Assembly: GCF_029637605.1 (NCBI RefSeq)
Contig: NZ_CP121261.1
Location: 2,976,001-3,040,000, forward strand
Direction: 5' to 3'
Source: Achromobacter spanius
GTDB lineage: Bacteria; Pseudomonadota; Gammaproteobacteria; Burkholderiales; Burkholderiaceae_B
Length of the DNA: 64,000 bases
Shown here: piece by piece, positions 21,938-32,416 of the stretch
Layout: the number at the start of each line of letters is the position of its first letter
Position numbering within the stretch: the first letter of the stretch is position 1
Made by a program: the position numbers and the translations under genes
Notes under the pieces: generated by a model
What the model was told of the DNA's origin: nothing
The model's input: the letters and a program-made list of their open reading frames with translations, nothing else
Database searches by the model: none

Positions 21938-22138
21938 CGTCGCCGAAGATGCCACCGAGTTAGATCACGCCGCGCCGCAACATCCCGCATCTGCGGTAAT
22001 TAGCCCCATAAGTTCCCGGCATTTTCGGGCTGCGGGCACACGTTGCGTAAACCCTGCGCAGGTTCTTACGATCCGCCGATCCGCTCTTGCCTGCTTTGGC
22101 AAGCGGCGCGATTTCCGGAAGACCGACAGGAGCCCGCC

Positions 22139-23196
<1,058 letters not shown>

Positions 23197-23206
<10 letters not shown>

Positions 23207-24075
23207 CGCCGGGCATCCTGTACCTGCTGGCCAGCGTGACGTGCAGCGTCACCGTGGCCGTACTGCTGAAGCTGGCGCGCCGCTATGACGTGGACGTGCG
23301 CCAGGCCATCGTCATGAACTACGCGGTGGCCGCCCTGCTCTGCTGGGCCATCTTGAAGCCCGACCCCGCCGCGCTGCTGGCGCCGCACACGCCTTGGGCC
23401 GTGCTGGCGGCCCTGGGCGTGCTGCTGCCCAGCGTTTTCCTGGCGATGGCGGCGGCCGTGCGCCACGCCGGCATCGTGCGCAGCGACGCGGCGCAGCGCC
23501 TGTCGCTGTTCATTCCCTTGCTGGCGGCCTTCCTGCTGTTTGGCGAGCCGGTCAGCGGGCGCAAGCTGGCGGCGATCCTGCTGGCCTTCGGCGCATTGGC
23601 CTGCCTGCTGCGCCGTCCCGCTGCCCACACCGGCACCGATACCGGAACAGCGGCGAGCCGAGGCATCTGGTTGTGGCCGCTCGCGGTCTGGGCAGGCTAT
23701 GGGGTGATCGACATCCTGTTCAAGCAGATGGCGCGCGCCGGCACCGCGTTTGCCGCAGGGTTGCTGCTGGCGTTCGTGTTGGCGGGGGGGCTGATGCTGG
23801 CCTATCTGCTGGCGCGCCGGGTGCGTTGGGAACGCCGCCACCTGTTGGCTGGCGTAGCGCTGGGCGCTTTCAACTTCGGCAATATCCTGACCTATATCCG
23901 CGCACACCAATCGCTGCCCGAACACCCGGCGCTGGTATTCGCGTCGATGAACATGGGCGTCATCACCCTGGGCACGCTGGTCGGCGCCTTGGTGTTCCGA
24001 GAGCCGCTGACGCGAGTCAACGGCTTGGGCATCGCGCTGGCGCTGGCCGCCATCGTGCTGATGGCGCCTTGGTAG
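23197..24075 (+). CDS. EamA/DMT-family membrane transporter
   Basis: A 292-residue protein with about ten hydrophobic helices in two repeated halves, typical of drug/metabolite exporters ([55 protein letters not shown]). The start ATG lies within the last codons of bioB, so translation is coupled to biotin synthase. The cargo is unknown; export or import of a biotin-pathway metabolite is only a guess from context. It converges on the MFS gene with a 17-base gap. Confidence 0.85.
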
Positions 24076-24092
24076 CCCACCACAGGCCGGTT

Positions 24093-25742
24093 TCAGGTGC
24101 CGGTGCGGCGTGCGCGTTCGGCACGTTCGGCAGCGTCGTCCGCGTCGCGGGTTGGCTCCGCTGTCCCCGCGCTCCCCGCGGTCCCCGCTGTCCCGGTTGA
24201 CCCGGTTGACGAGGCAGCGGAGTCGGGCCCTGCCGTGTCGGCTGCCGCAGCGTCGGCTGCCGCAGCATCGGCTGCCGCAGCGTCGGCTGCCGGCGTTGCC
24301 GCTGCATCGGCCGGCCATTCCTGGGTGAGCGGCGTAGCGGCAGGCGGCGACTCGGAAGGCTGCAACAGCTCCGACTGCTCCTCCGAGAGCTCCACCGCTT
24401 CCGTCGGCTCCGACACTGCCGCGGCCGCGGATACCGTTGCCGCCGCCGGATCAGGCTGCACCATTTCCATCGCAATATCGTTTTCCGGGTCCACGCGCGG
24501 ATCCAGCACCGCCGCGGCGGGCGAGCTTTGCAAGGTGTCGGGCATGGGCACGAAATGCGTTGGCGCCTCGTCGACCTGGTGAGCGCCGGTGACGCGCGTC
24601 GGGCGCACCTGCCACACCAGAATCAGCGCGCACGCCGAGATGAACACGTAGTACATGCTGGGGCCGAAAAGCGACATCAGCAGGCCCGCGATCATGGGGC
24701 CGATACACGCGCCCACGCCGTAGGTCATGAGCAGCACGGCCGACAGGCTGACCCGGCGCTCGGACTCCACGTGGTCGTTGGCGAATGCCGCGCCCAGCGG
24801 GTACAGCGTGAATTGCAGGATGCCGAAAACGCAGGACAAGGCCACCAGCGCCCAATACGGCAAGGTCAGCCAGCCCCACATCACCGTGGGCAGCAACACC
24901 AGCAGCAAGGCGTTGAAGCGGATCAGGCCGGCGCGGTTGATGCGGTCGGACAGCCAGCCCATCGGCCATTGCGACAGCAAACCGGCCGTGACGGCGGCGG
25001 CCACGAAGATGGCGGCTTGCGAGGTCGTCAAACCGTGCTTGGCGCCATAGACGGCGGCCAGGCCATAAAAAGCGCCCGACAGGTTGCCCGCCACGAACAG
25101 CACCGTCATCGACAGCGGCACGCGGCGCATGAAAAAGCGGATGTCCAGCGGCGCGGGCAGCGGCGTGGGGGGGTGCGAACGCGCGGTAACGGCAATGGGC
25201 ACCAGGCACAGCACCAGGCACATGGCCACCAGCGTCAGCGGCCGCAGGTCCAGGGTGGCATAGGCGGTCAGTGCCAATTGCCCCAGCACCGTGCCCAGGC
25301 CGGACACCACCATGTAGACCGAGAACACCCGGCCACGCTGATGGTTTTCAGTTTGTTCGTTGAGCCAGCTTTCGATGACCATGAATTCGGTCACCATCAC
25401 CACGCCGGAAATCAGCCGGAACACCAACCACAGCGGCATGGAATCGACCAGCGTCTGGGCCAGGATCATGCTGGTGGCGATGGCCGCGCACGCGACGAAC
25501 GCGCGAATGTGGCCCACGCGGATGATGAGCTTGTGCCCCAGGCGGGCACCGCACACCAGGCCCAGGTAGTAGCCGGCGATCAAGGCGCCGATCCACACTT
25601 CGCTGACGGACTGCGCGGTCAGGCGCAGGCCCATGTAGGTGTTGAACAGACCTGTGCCGATCAGCATCAACAAGGTCGCGAAATACAGGGACGAGAATGA
25701 GGAGAGGGTGGCGAGCATGGCGTTGGCAACCGCTGCTGGCAT
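24093..25742 (-). CDS. MFS transporter with long Ala/Asp-rich C-terminal tail
   Basis: Residues 1 to about 390 form a 12-helix major facilitator domain of the YcaD-like type (GTGLFNTYMGLRLTAQ, IRVGHIRAFVACAA, MVTEFMVIESWLNEQTENH). The remaining 160 or so residues are a low-complexity cytoplasmic tail rich in Ala, Asp, Glu, Ser and Thr, with tandem DAAAA units and a basic AERARRTGT end. The tail is far longer than in ordinary family members. Possible starts are ATG at 25742 or 25718; neither has a strong ribosome-binding site. Substrate unknown. Confidence 0.8.
   Translation of the reverse strand: MPAAVANAMLATLSSFSSLYFATLLMLIGTGLFNTYMGLRLTAQSVSEVWIGALIAGYYLGLVCGARLGHKLIIRVGHIRAFVACAAIATSMILAQTLVDSMPLWLVFRLISGVVMVTEFMVIESWLNEQTENHQRGRVFSVYMVVSGLGTVLGQLALTAYATLDLRPLTLVAMCLVLCLVPIAVTARSHPPTPLPAPLDIRFFMRRVPLSMTVLFVAGNLSGAFYGLAAVYGAKHGLTTSQAAIFVAAAVTAGLLSQWPMGWLSDRINRAGLIRFNALLLVLLPTVMWGWLTLPYWALVALSCVFGILQFTLYPLGAAFANDHVESERRVSLSAVLLMTYGVGACIGPMIAGLLMSLFGPSMYYVFISACALILVWQVRPTRVTGAHQVDEAPTHFVPMPDTLQSSPAAAVLDPRVDPENDIAMEMVQPDPAAATVSAAAAVSEPTEAVELSEEQSELLQPSESPPAATPLTQEWPADAAATPAADAAAADAAAADAAAADTAGPDSAASSTGSTGTAGTAGSAGTAEPTRDADDAAERAERARRTGT
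24237..24293. repeat. 15-bp tandem repeat in the MFS tail
   Basis: Nearly four copies of GTCGGCTGCCGCAGC (third copy begins with A), encoding repeated DAAAA on the minus strand. A multiple of three keeps the frame if copy number changes. Confidence 0.9.
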
Positions 25743-25748
25743 TAGCGC

Positions 25749-25772
25749 GGCAGGCTGCAAAGGCAGCCTGCC
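25749..25772 (-). other. Perfect hairpin just upstream of the MFS start
   Basis: GGCAGGCTGC and GCAGCCTGCC form a 10-bp stem with a four-base loop, ending 6 bases before the ATG at 25742 on the minus strand. It lacks a T tract. It could end the peroxiredoxin transcript or hide the MFS ribosome-binding region. Confidence 0.5.
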
Positions 25773-25804
25773 GTGTTGAGCGGTAATACAGGAACTACGT
25801 TAGG

Positions 25805-26308
25805 TCAGATTTGCGACAGCAGCGTGGCGGCGTCGCTGACTTCGAACTTGCCAGGGCCTTCCACGTTCAACTGTTTGACCACGCCGTCGACGATCAGGGC
25901 CGAATAGCGTTGCGACCGCACGCCCATGCCGCGCGCGATCAGGTCCAGTTCCAGACCCAGTTCCTTGGTCCACAGCGCCGAGCCGTCGGCCAGCATGCGA
26001 ACCTTGCCTTCGGTCTTTTGCTCGCGGCCCCAGGCGCCCATGACGAACGCGTCGTTGACGGCCACGCACCAGATTTCATCCACGCCCTTGGCCTTCAAGG
26101 CGGCGGCTTGTTCCACGTAACCCGGCAGATGCTTGGCCGAGCAGGTGGGGGTGAAGGCGCCCGGCAAGGCGAACAGCGCGATGGTCTTGCCGCGGGTCAG
26201 GTCGGAAACCTGGAACGCGTTGGGGCCCAGCGAGCAGCCGGCGGTTTCGGTTTCGATGAATTCGGTCAGGGTGCCTTCCGGCACGCGGTCGCCGACGTTG
26301 ATCGTCAT
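25805..26308 (-). CDS. Peroxiredoxin (Prx5/AhpE-like, thioredoxin fold)
   Basis: A 167-residue cytoplasmic thiol peroxidase. The peroxidatic Cys is in LPGAFTPTCSAKHLPGY near residue 50, the canonical PxxxTxxC motif. WCVAVNDAFVMGAWGRE and ALIVDGVVKQLNVE match the Prx5 subfamily, which usually relies on glutathione/glutaredoxin. The start ATG at 26308 follows a GGAGATACC site; the 11 extra codons upstream are not conserved-looking. Confidence 0.93.
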   Translation of the reverse strand: MTINVGDRVPEGTLTEFIETETAGCSLGPNAFQVSDLTRGKTIALFALPGAFTPTCSAKHLPGYVEQAAALKAKGVDEIWCVAVNDAFVMGAWGREQKTEGKVRMLADGSALWTKELGLELDLIARGMGVRSQRYSALIVDGVVKQLNVEGPGKFEVSDAATLLSQI

Positions 26309-26547
26309 GGGGTATCTCCAGGGAAAAGTGGGGCAATGCATTGAGGCGGGATCGCCTCACACCCGACATCATAGTTCGTGCGCGCCCTGCCCGCTGCGTC
26401 AGAGCGACGCGAAAAAATCACGCACAGTCTGAAACGACTCCATACCCCGGCCACATGGCCTGGAAACGGCTGCTTGCCATAATGCAGGCGTAACCCACGC
26501 CCGCCCGGGCTGGAACCGGCCCGCGGGCATCTATCGGAGACACCCCG

Positions 26548-26973
26548 ATGCACAAGATCTTGACTGGCCTGGCCTGGGTGCTGGCCACAGCCGCCGCGCC
26601 GGCCTGGGCCGCGCCGCAGGCAAGCGAACAGACCCAGTACGATTCCTTCGTCATTGCCGCCGGGGCGTCCAACGGCGCCGCGCGCGCCTGCGGCGCCTCG
26701 GACCCCGACCTGGCCCAACACCGGGCGACAGCACAGAAAAACCTGACACAGTTCGCCAAGGAATATGGGTTCTCGATGGCGTCCTACGAGGCCTTGTTCG
26801 AACAGGGCCTGGCCGAGGGCAAGACAATGATGAACGACATGAAACGCTCGGGCGTGGACGGGTGCCAGGGCGTGCTGGGCAGCTTCCAGCACGAGCGCGC
26901 CATCAGCTATGAGGGCATGAAAAAGGCCTTGGCGGAAGTCAGTGACGGCCTGCCAGGGGAAAAAGCCCAGTAG
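26548..26973 (+). CDS. Small secreted protein of unknown function
   Basis: A 141-residue protein with a clear Sec signal (KILTGLAWVLATAAAPAWA, cleavage near residue 22). The mature part is helical, with two cysteines (ARACGASD and GCQGVLG) that could form a disulfide. GGAGACACC precedes the ATG. I recognise no family. It stands alone between the divergent peroxiredoxin and the hydrolase on the opposite strand, so it is probably a single-gene transcript. Confidence 0.75.
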   Translation: MHKILTGLAWVLATAAAPAWAAPQASEQTQYDSFVIAAGASNGAARACGASDPDLAQHRATAQKNLTQFAKEYGFSMASYEALFEQGLAEGKTMMNDMKRSGVDGCQGVLGSFQHERAISYEGMKKALAEVSDGLPGEKAQ

Positions 26974-27079
26974 GCTCCCAACGGGTTCCCCCATCGTCCC
27001 CTGAGCCCCTGGGCCCAAATAGCCCCCGCCATAGACCGCCGCCCGCCCCCTGTCTGGCTGTTGTCCGGTAACGCGTCGG

Positions 27080-27964
27080 CTACACCGCCAGCCCGTTCTG
27101 CTTGAACCAGTCCAGCATCCGGGTCCAGGCCTGCTCGGCCTCGGGCTTGCGGTACGACGGCCGGTAGTCCGCATGAAAGGCATGCGGTGCTTCGGGGTAC
27201 ACGTCGATCCGCGACGCCTTCGCCGCCGCCGATCCTTTCGCCAGTTCGACCCGCATGCGGTCGACGTCCGTCAGCGGAATGCCCGCATCCTTGCCGCCAT
27301 ACGCGCCCAGCACCGGGGCCTTCAGTTCATTCACCAGGCTCATGGCCGACTTGGGCTTGAGGTCGGTGGGTTCGCCGGCCAATTGGCCGTAGAACGCCGC
27401 GCCCGCTTTCAGCTTGGGGTTGTGGGCCGCGTACAGCCAGACCTGGCGGCCGCCCCAGCAAAAGCCCACAATGCCCAGCTTGTCGGGGTTGCCACCGTTG
27501 GCCGCCGCCCACGTCGCGGTGGCGTCCAGGTCGCTCTGCACCTGAAGGTCGGGCACTTTGCTCACGACCTCGGCCAGCAGCTTCGGGATTTCGGTGTATT
27601 TGGATGGGTCGCCCTGGCGCGCGTAGAGTTCCGGGGCAATGGCCAGGTACCCCAGGTGCGCCAGGCGGCGGCACACGTCCTGGATATATTCGTGCACGCC
27701 GAAAATCTCGGACACGACCAGCACGGTGGGCAGGTTCTTCTTGCCTTCCGGCGCCGCGCGATAGGCCGGCATCTTGCCGTCTTTCGTGGGAATGTCGACC
27801 TTGCCGGCCGTCAGCCCCTTCGTGTCGGTGGCAATGGCGGTCTGGGCCACGGCCGGCCCCGCCGCCAATGAAAAGCCCGCCGCGACCGTTGTGGCGATGA
27901 AGCCCCGGCGGTCCAGCCGCAAGGGCGGCAACAGGCTGTCGAAGTGCGCGTCCTGATCTTTCAT
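27080..27964 (-). CDS. Dienelactone hydrolase-family protein, Tat-exported
   Basis: A 294-residue alpha/beta hydrolase with an N-terminal twin-arginine signal (DRRGFIATTVAAGFSLAAG ending in AVAQ, residues about 18-41). The nucleophile is Cys in VGFCWGGRQVW, as in dienelactone hydrolases, with the acid in GGKDAGIPLTDVDR and His in PHAFHADYR. The substrate is unknown. The ATG at 27964 is chosen because the Tat motif then sits at the expected distance. It lies 69 bases downstream of the DUF748 gene on the same strand. Confidence 0.88.
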   Translation of the reverse strand: MKDQDAHFDSLLPPLRLDRRGFIATTVAAGFSLAAGPAVAQTAIATDTKGLTAGKVDIPTKDGKMPAYRAAPEGKKNLPTVLVVSEIFGVHEYIQDVCRRLAHLGYLAIAPELYARQGDPSKYTEIPKLLAEVVSKVPDLQVQSDLDATATWAAANGGNPDKLGIVGFCWGGRQVWLYAAHNPKLKAGAAFYGQLAGEPTDLKPKSAMSLVNELKAPVLGAYGGKDAGIPLTDVDRMRVELAKGSAAAKASRIDVYPEAPHAFHADYRPSYRKPEAEQAWTRMLDWFKQNGLAV

Positions 27965-28033
27965 GAAGAATCTCCTGGCAAAAAAGCCGGGTCCAAGACG
28001 CGGCACGCGGCGCGCGTCGTCGGCCTGGCGGGT

Positions 28034-31000
28034 TCACTTCAGGGAGAAGTCCACGCGCGAGGGTTGCCCCTCGTCCTTGATGCCGTCTGCGTCCAACTGC
28101 GGCGCAACGATGAAGACACGGTCCGCGAGTCCTTCCTGGGCTTGCAACTTCTCATAAACCGCCTGCGCGCGGGCATCGGCCAATTGGCGCAATTGCTCGT
28201 CGCCCACCGGCGCCACGCCACGCAGCATGGATTCCATCTGCTCGGTCGGCACGGACTTGGCCATGCCGATGAAATTGCGCGGCTTGTCCTCGATGTCCGT
28301 GTCGTCATAGACCTCTTCGAGGTACTTGGCGCGCTCGGCGGCCGATACCTGCACCCCTGCTGGGTTCGGCTTTTTGCCTCGAGGGGCCGTGTCTGCGGCC
28401 TTGGCGGCGCGGATCTGCGCATCCACCCACGCCTGGCGCAAGCCTTCCGTGTCGGTCTTGGGATCGGCGCGGCCGCTGATGTCCATCTTCAGCGCGGGGC
28501 GCTCGGTCAAGGCCTTGGTCAGCGTGTCGATGCGCTGGATGGAATCTTCCGTCAGCACCGCGCTGCCCGGCGCGAATTCCACATACGACAATTCTTCCCC
28601 GCCCCCGAAGGCCGAGGCCAACAGGCTGAACGGCGAGGTCACCGCCTTGACCACCAGGTTCAGCAACACACGCACCACGATGCCGCCCACCGAGAATTCC
28701 GGATCGTCCAGCGAGCCGGACACGGGCAGGTTGATGTCGATATTGCCGCGCGAATCTTTCAGCAGCGCCACCGCCAGCAGCACCGGCAGCTTGGTCGCGT
28801 CGGGGCTGTTGGTTTTGTCGCCAAAGGTCAGTTGGTTCAGCACCACATGGTTGGACGCCTGCAAGGCGCGGTTCTTGATCTTGTATTCCAGGTCCACCGA
28901 CAGCTTGCCGCGCTTGATCGGGTAGCCCACGTACTTGGCGGAATAGGTGTTGAAGCGCGGCAGGTCCACGCCCTTGGCCGACGCCTTCAGGTCCAGTGTC
29001 AGGTACTTGGCGAATGGCTGCACGATGCCACTGATGGACAGCGGGGCCGTGGTGTACACGCGCCCCGTCACCTTCACCTTGGCGGGCTGCGGGTTGGTGG
29101 ACGACACCGCCGAGATCGCGCCTTCAATGGCGGAAAGCTCCGCCACGTAGTTCGGTTTGACGAAGCGGTCGGTGAACGTCATGCGGCCGCGCGAGAGCGT
29201 GACGCTGTTGACGGAGATGTCCGGCATGGCGGCGCCGGCATCACTTTTCGAGGAAGCCGGCGCGGCGGGCGCTTGCCGGCCCGGCGTCTGCGTATCTTGC
29301 GTGATGGAGCCGCCAGCCTGGCCGGGCGCGGCCACCAGGTCCATCACGTTCAAGCGGCCCTGCGCGTTCAGCAGGATGCGGCCATAGAAGTCTTCCAGCG
29401 CGATGTCGCCCAGCTTGGCGGCCACTTTGTCGCCCGCCACGGACACATCCATGCCGGCAAACGCCAGGCGCTTCCAGTTGAGGAAGTCGTCGTTGTTGAC
29501 GCGGTCTTGCAGGTCAACGCCGGTGATGTCGACGCCGCCCTTCCAGTTGACCCGCATGGGCGCGTTGCCGGTGGCGGCGGCAAAGGCCACGTCGCCCTTG
29601 GCCGCTAGCGTAATGGCGCGCACGGTGGCGTTCAGGCTGCCGGCCGCATAGGGTGCGAACGGCGCCACGTTCAGGTCGGACAGGTCCACGGAAGACGTCA
29701 GCGTCAGCGGCTGCGGCGTGAACGCGCCCTTCATGTTCAGCGCGCCGTCGCCCTGGATGCCCGCGGCCGCCAAGGTGAAATTGCTTTGCCCGGGACCCAT
29801 GGCCACGCGGTCCGCCGTCATGCGCAGCGATTGCAGGGCGATGTCCAGCGCTGGCTTCTGGGCCTCGTCGCGCGCCTTGAACTGTGCCAGGTCCGCCTGC
29901 ACGGCGGTGGCGTAGGCATCGACGGCGCCGTCCTTTTCGCGGACATGGATCTGGGCCGATGCGCCCAGCCGGCCATCCAGCAGCAGGATCGGCGCCGCGT
30001 TGCGCACAGCCGGAGCCAGGGGCGCCAGGGCGATGTTGCCCATCCGCACGGCGAGTTCCAGCGACAGTGGCTTCAGTTCCAGCGGCCCCTTGGCGCGGAT
30101 CCAGCCGCCGTCGGTGCTGTTGTCCACGTTCAGCCACAGGTTGACGGGCTGGTCCTTGACCTCGGGAATGGTTACGCCTTCAACGGTGGCGCCCACGCCG
30201 GTCACGACGTAGTCCAGCTTGCTGATCGCGTCGGTCAGGGTGAGCTCGCCTTCGTGCAGGTTGAAGGCGTCCAGCGTGACTTTCCAGTCTGATGAGTCGG
30301 GGGTGGGGGCAGGCGCCGCGGTAGTAGCGTCTACCGTAGCACCTGCTGGAGAGACACCTGATGCGACAGCCGGAGCATCATCCGGGGCAGGCGTCGCGGC
30401 GGCGTCGGGCTTTGGCTTTTCTTTCAAGCCGATATCGCGCCGCAGCTTGTCGGCCACGGGCGTCTCGGTGGGCGCCACGCCCGCCAGCGCCTTCAGCTTG
30501 ACGACGACGTCCTGCCAGTTCAGGTGTTCATTGGCGTAGCGCCGCACATGGACCTGCGGCGCCCACAGGCCGATCTCGCCCACATAGGCCTGGCGCGCGA
30601 TGGGTTCCAGTTCCAGGCGGGTGACGGTCAGCGCGCTCCAGGCGGCCAGCGGGTCGCCGTTGGTATCGCGCAGGTCAAACCGGCGCAGCCCCAGATCGCC
30701 CACCACGCGGATCTTGGGCGCGGCGTCCTTGGGCTGTTCAAACACCACTTGCAGGTTGGAATCCAGCAGCGCGCTTTCCAGCTTGAACGGCAGCGGCATC
30801 GGCCAGACGTCCGCCCACTTTTCAAGCTGCAGGCCGTTGAAGGCCACGCGCAAGGTGGACGATGGCACCTTGTCGAAGGGGCGCGCCACGCCGGTCAGGT
30901 CGAAGGGGCTGCCGTTGATGCGCAGGTGCAGCCGGGGCTGCACGTCGATGTCGGTGGCATAGCCGAAGTTGGAAATGAACGGCACGCCCAGGCCCAGTTC

Positions 31001-31552
31001 ATCCACCACCTGCTTGCGCCCGGTGACCTTGTCATCCAGCGTGATGGACCCGCCTTCGATGACCATGTTGTTCAGCGAAAAACGGGGCAGGCCGGCGTCG
31101 GGCTCGGGCGGTTCTTCAGGCTGGGCCGCCGCCATGTCCGCGACGCGTTGCTGGATGTCGGAAAAATTGAAGCGCGTGACGTCTTCACGCACGATGGCGA
31201 TGCTGGGCTCGCGCAGCGTCAAGCGGTCTACGACGGGCGCGAACCAGAACAGGGAGCTCCAGGCGGCGCTGGCATCCAGTTCGGCCAATGTCAGCAGCGG
31301 AGTCTGCGACCCGGGTTGCGCCACGGCAAGGTCGCGGGCGCGTACCGTCAGGGTAAAGGGGTTGAAGCTGATCTTGCCCACGGAAACATCGCGGCCGATC
31401 ATCTTGGCGACGTCGGTGGTCAGTACGTTGTGCAAGACCTTCGGCACTTGCCAGGCGGCGATGCCGCAGACGATCAGCGCGAACGCCACAATGCCCAGTA
31501 GGATTTTGCCGGCGCGCCGGGTGAACCGTAACTTGGGGCGCCGCAAGGGCAT
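28034..31552 (-). CDS. Giant AsmA-like DUF748 protein
   Basis: A 1172-residue envelope protein. It has one N-terminal signal-anchor helix (ILLGIVAFALIVCGIAAWQV, residues about 17-36), then a very long beta-rich periplasmic region of the DUF748/AsmA type (RDVSVGKISFNPFTLTVRAR). A Pro/Ala/Thr linker lies around residue 395. The C-terminus contains an OmpA-like segment (SIQRIDTLTKALTERPALK, GRADPKTDTEGLR). AsmA-like proteins are thought to bridge inner and outer membranes and move phospholipids; that role is inferred here. It is divergent from moaC. Confidence 0.85.
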   Translation of the reverse strand: MPLRRPKLRFTRRAGKILLGIVAFALIVCGIAAWQVPKVLHNVLTTDVAKMIGRDVSVGKISFNPFTLTVRARDLAVAQPGSQTPLLTLAELDASAAWSSLFWFAPVVDRLTLREPSIAIVREDVTRFNFSDIQQRVADMAAAQPEEPPEPDAGLPRFSLNNMVIEGGSITLDDKVTGRKQVVDELGLGVPFISNFGYATDIDVQPRLHLRINGSPFDLTGVARPFDKVPSSTLRVAFNGLQLEKWADVWPMPLPFKLESALLDSNLQVVFEQPKDAAPKIRVVGDLGLRRFDLRDTNGDPLAAWSALTVTRLELEPIARQAYVGEIGLWAPQVHVRRYANEHLNWQDVVVKLKALAGVAPTETPVADKLRRDIGLKEKPKPDAAATPAPDDAPAVASGVSPAGATVDATTAAPAPTPDSSDWKVTLDAFNLHEGELTLTDAISKLDYVVTGVGATVEGVTIPEVKDQPVNLWLNVDNSTDGGWIRAKGPLELKPLSLELAVRMGNIALAPLAPAVRNAAPILLLDGRLGASAQIHVREKDGAVDAYATAVQADLAQFKARDEAQKPALDIALQSLRMTADRVAMGPGQSNFTLAAAGIQGDGALNMKGAFTPQPLTLTSSVDLSDLNVAPFAPYAAGSLNATVRAITLAAKGDVAFAAATGNAPMRVNWKGGVDITGVDLQDRVNNDDFLNWKRLAFAGMDVSVAGDKVAAKLGDIALEDFYGRILLNAQGRLNVMDLVAAPGQAGGSITQDTQTPGRQAPAAPASSKSDAGAAMPDISVNSVTLSRGRMTFTDRFVKPNYVAELSAIEGAISAVSSTNPQPAKVKVTGRVYTTAPLSISGIVQPFAKYLTLDLKASAKGVDLPRFNTYSAKYVGYPIKRGKLSVDLEYKIKNRALQASNHVVLNQLTFGDKTNSPDATKLPVLLAVALLKDSRGNIDINLPVSGSLDDPEFSVGGIVVRVLLNLVVKAVTSPFSLLASAFGGGEELSYVEFAPGSAVLTEDSIQRIDTLTKALTERPALKMDISGRADPKTDTEGLRQAWVDAQIRAAKAADTAPRGKKPNPAGVQVSAAERAKYLEEVYDDTDIEDKPRNFIGMAKSVPTEQMESMLRGVAPVGDEQLRQLADARAQAVYEKLQAQEGLADRVFIVAPQLDADGIKDEGQPSRVDFSLK

Positions 31553-31690
31553 CGCGAGTCTCCTGATACGAGTTGATGGCGATTATCGCGCCCTGGTTAG
31601 CGCTCGTCTATCATAGGCGGAACCCCGGCCCCGCCCGGCCCGCTGGCGCGGCAGTTTTCAAACATTAACAATTCTCGATCCCGATTCCCA

Positions 31691-32179
31691 ATGTCATCTT
31701 CCCCCCCTTCCCTGAGCCACCTGGACGAAGCCGGCCAGGTGCGCATGGTTGACGTCATCGCCAAGTCGGACACCGAGCGCGTGGCGATCGCCGTGGCCAG
31801 CGTGCGCATGAACGCCGTGGCTTACGGCCTGTTGACGCAGCCGGGCCAGGGCAAGGGCGAAGTGCTCAACACGGCGCGCGTGGCCGCCGTGCTGGCCGCC
31901 AAGCGCTGCGCGGAGCTGATCCCGCTTTGCCACAGCCTGCCGCTGGCGTTCGTGGGGGTCGACTTCGCGCTGGACGACGCCGCGCATCGCATCGACATCC
32001 AGGCCACCTGCCGCACCAGCTACAAGACGGGCGTGGAAATGGAAGCCATGATGGCGTGCAGCGTGGCCGCGCTGACCATCTACGACATGTGCAAGGCCGC
32101 CGACAAAGGCATCGTGGTCGAACAAGTACGCCTTAAGTACAAGGCTGGAGGAAAAAGCGGTGAATGGCGCAACGATTAA
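31691..32179 (+). CDS. moaC: Cyclic pyranopterin monophosphate synthase MoaC
   Basis: Second step of molybdopterin synthesis, converting the MoaA product to cyclic pyranopterin monophosphate. The 162-residue protein carries KRCAELIPLCHSLPL and TGVEMEAMMACSVAALTIYD, the active-site blocks of MoaC. It opens the moaC-D-E-B-moeA run and overlaps moaD by 20 bases. Confidence 0.97.
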   Translation: MSSSPPSLSHLDEAGQVRMVDVIAKSDTERVAIAVASVRMNAVAYGLLTQPGQGKGEVLNTARVAAVLAAKRCAELIPLCHSLPLAFVGVDFALDDAAHRIDIQATCRTSYKTGVEMEAMMACSVAALTIYDMCKAADKGIVVEQVRLKYKAGGKSGEWRND

Positions 32180-32411
32180 TCTGCTGTACTTCGCCCGCGT
32201 GGCCGAACTGGTCGGCAAGCGCGGCGAAGACTGGCCGCTGGATGGCGAATCCACCGGCGCGCAACTGCTGGCCGCGCTGGGCGAACGCTATCCCCAACTG
32301 GCCCCGGCAGCGCGCTTGAAACTGGCCATCAACCAAACCCACTCCAAGCCGACGGCACCGATCCGCCCCGGCGACGAAGTCGCCGTGTTCGAACCCGTCA
32401 CCGGAGGTTGA
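32160..32411 (+). CDS. moaD: Molybdopterin synthase small subunit MoaD
   Basis: Ubiquitin-like sulfur carrier of molybdopterin synthase. The 83-residue protein ends in Gly-Gly (EPVTGG), which is thiocarboxylated. It starts at GTG inside moaC, after a GGAGG-like site (GCTGGAGG), and is coupled to it. Confidence 0.95.
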   Translation: MNGATINLLYFARVAELVGKRGEDWPLDGESTGAQLLAALGERYPQLAPAARLKLAINQTHSKPTAPIRPGDEVAVFEPVTGG

Positions 32412-32416
32412 ACGCC

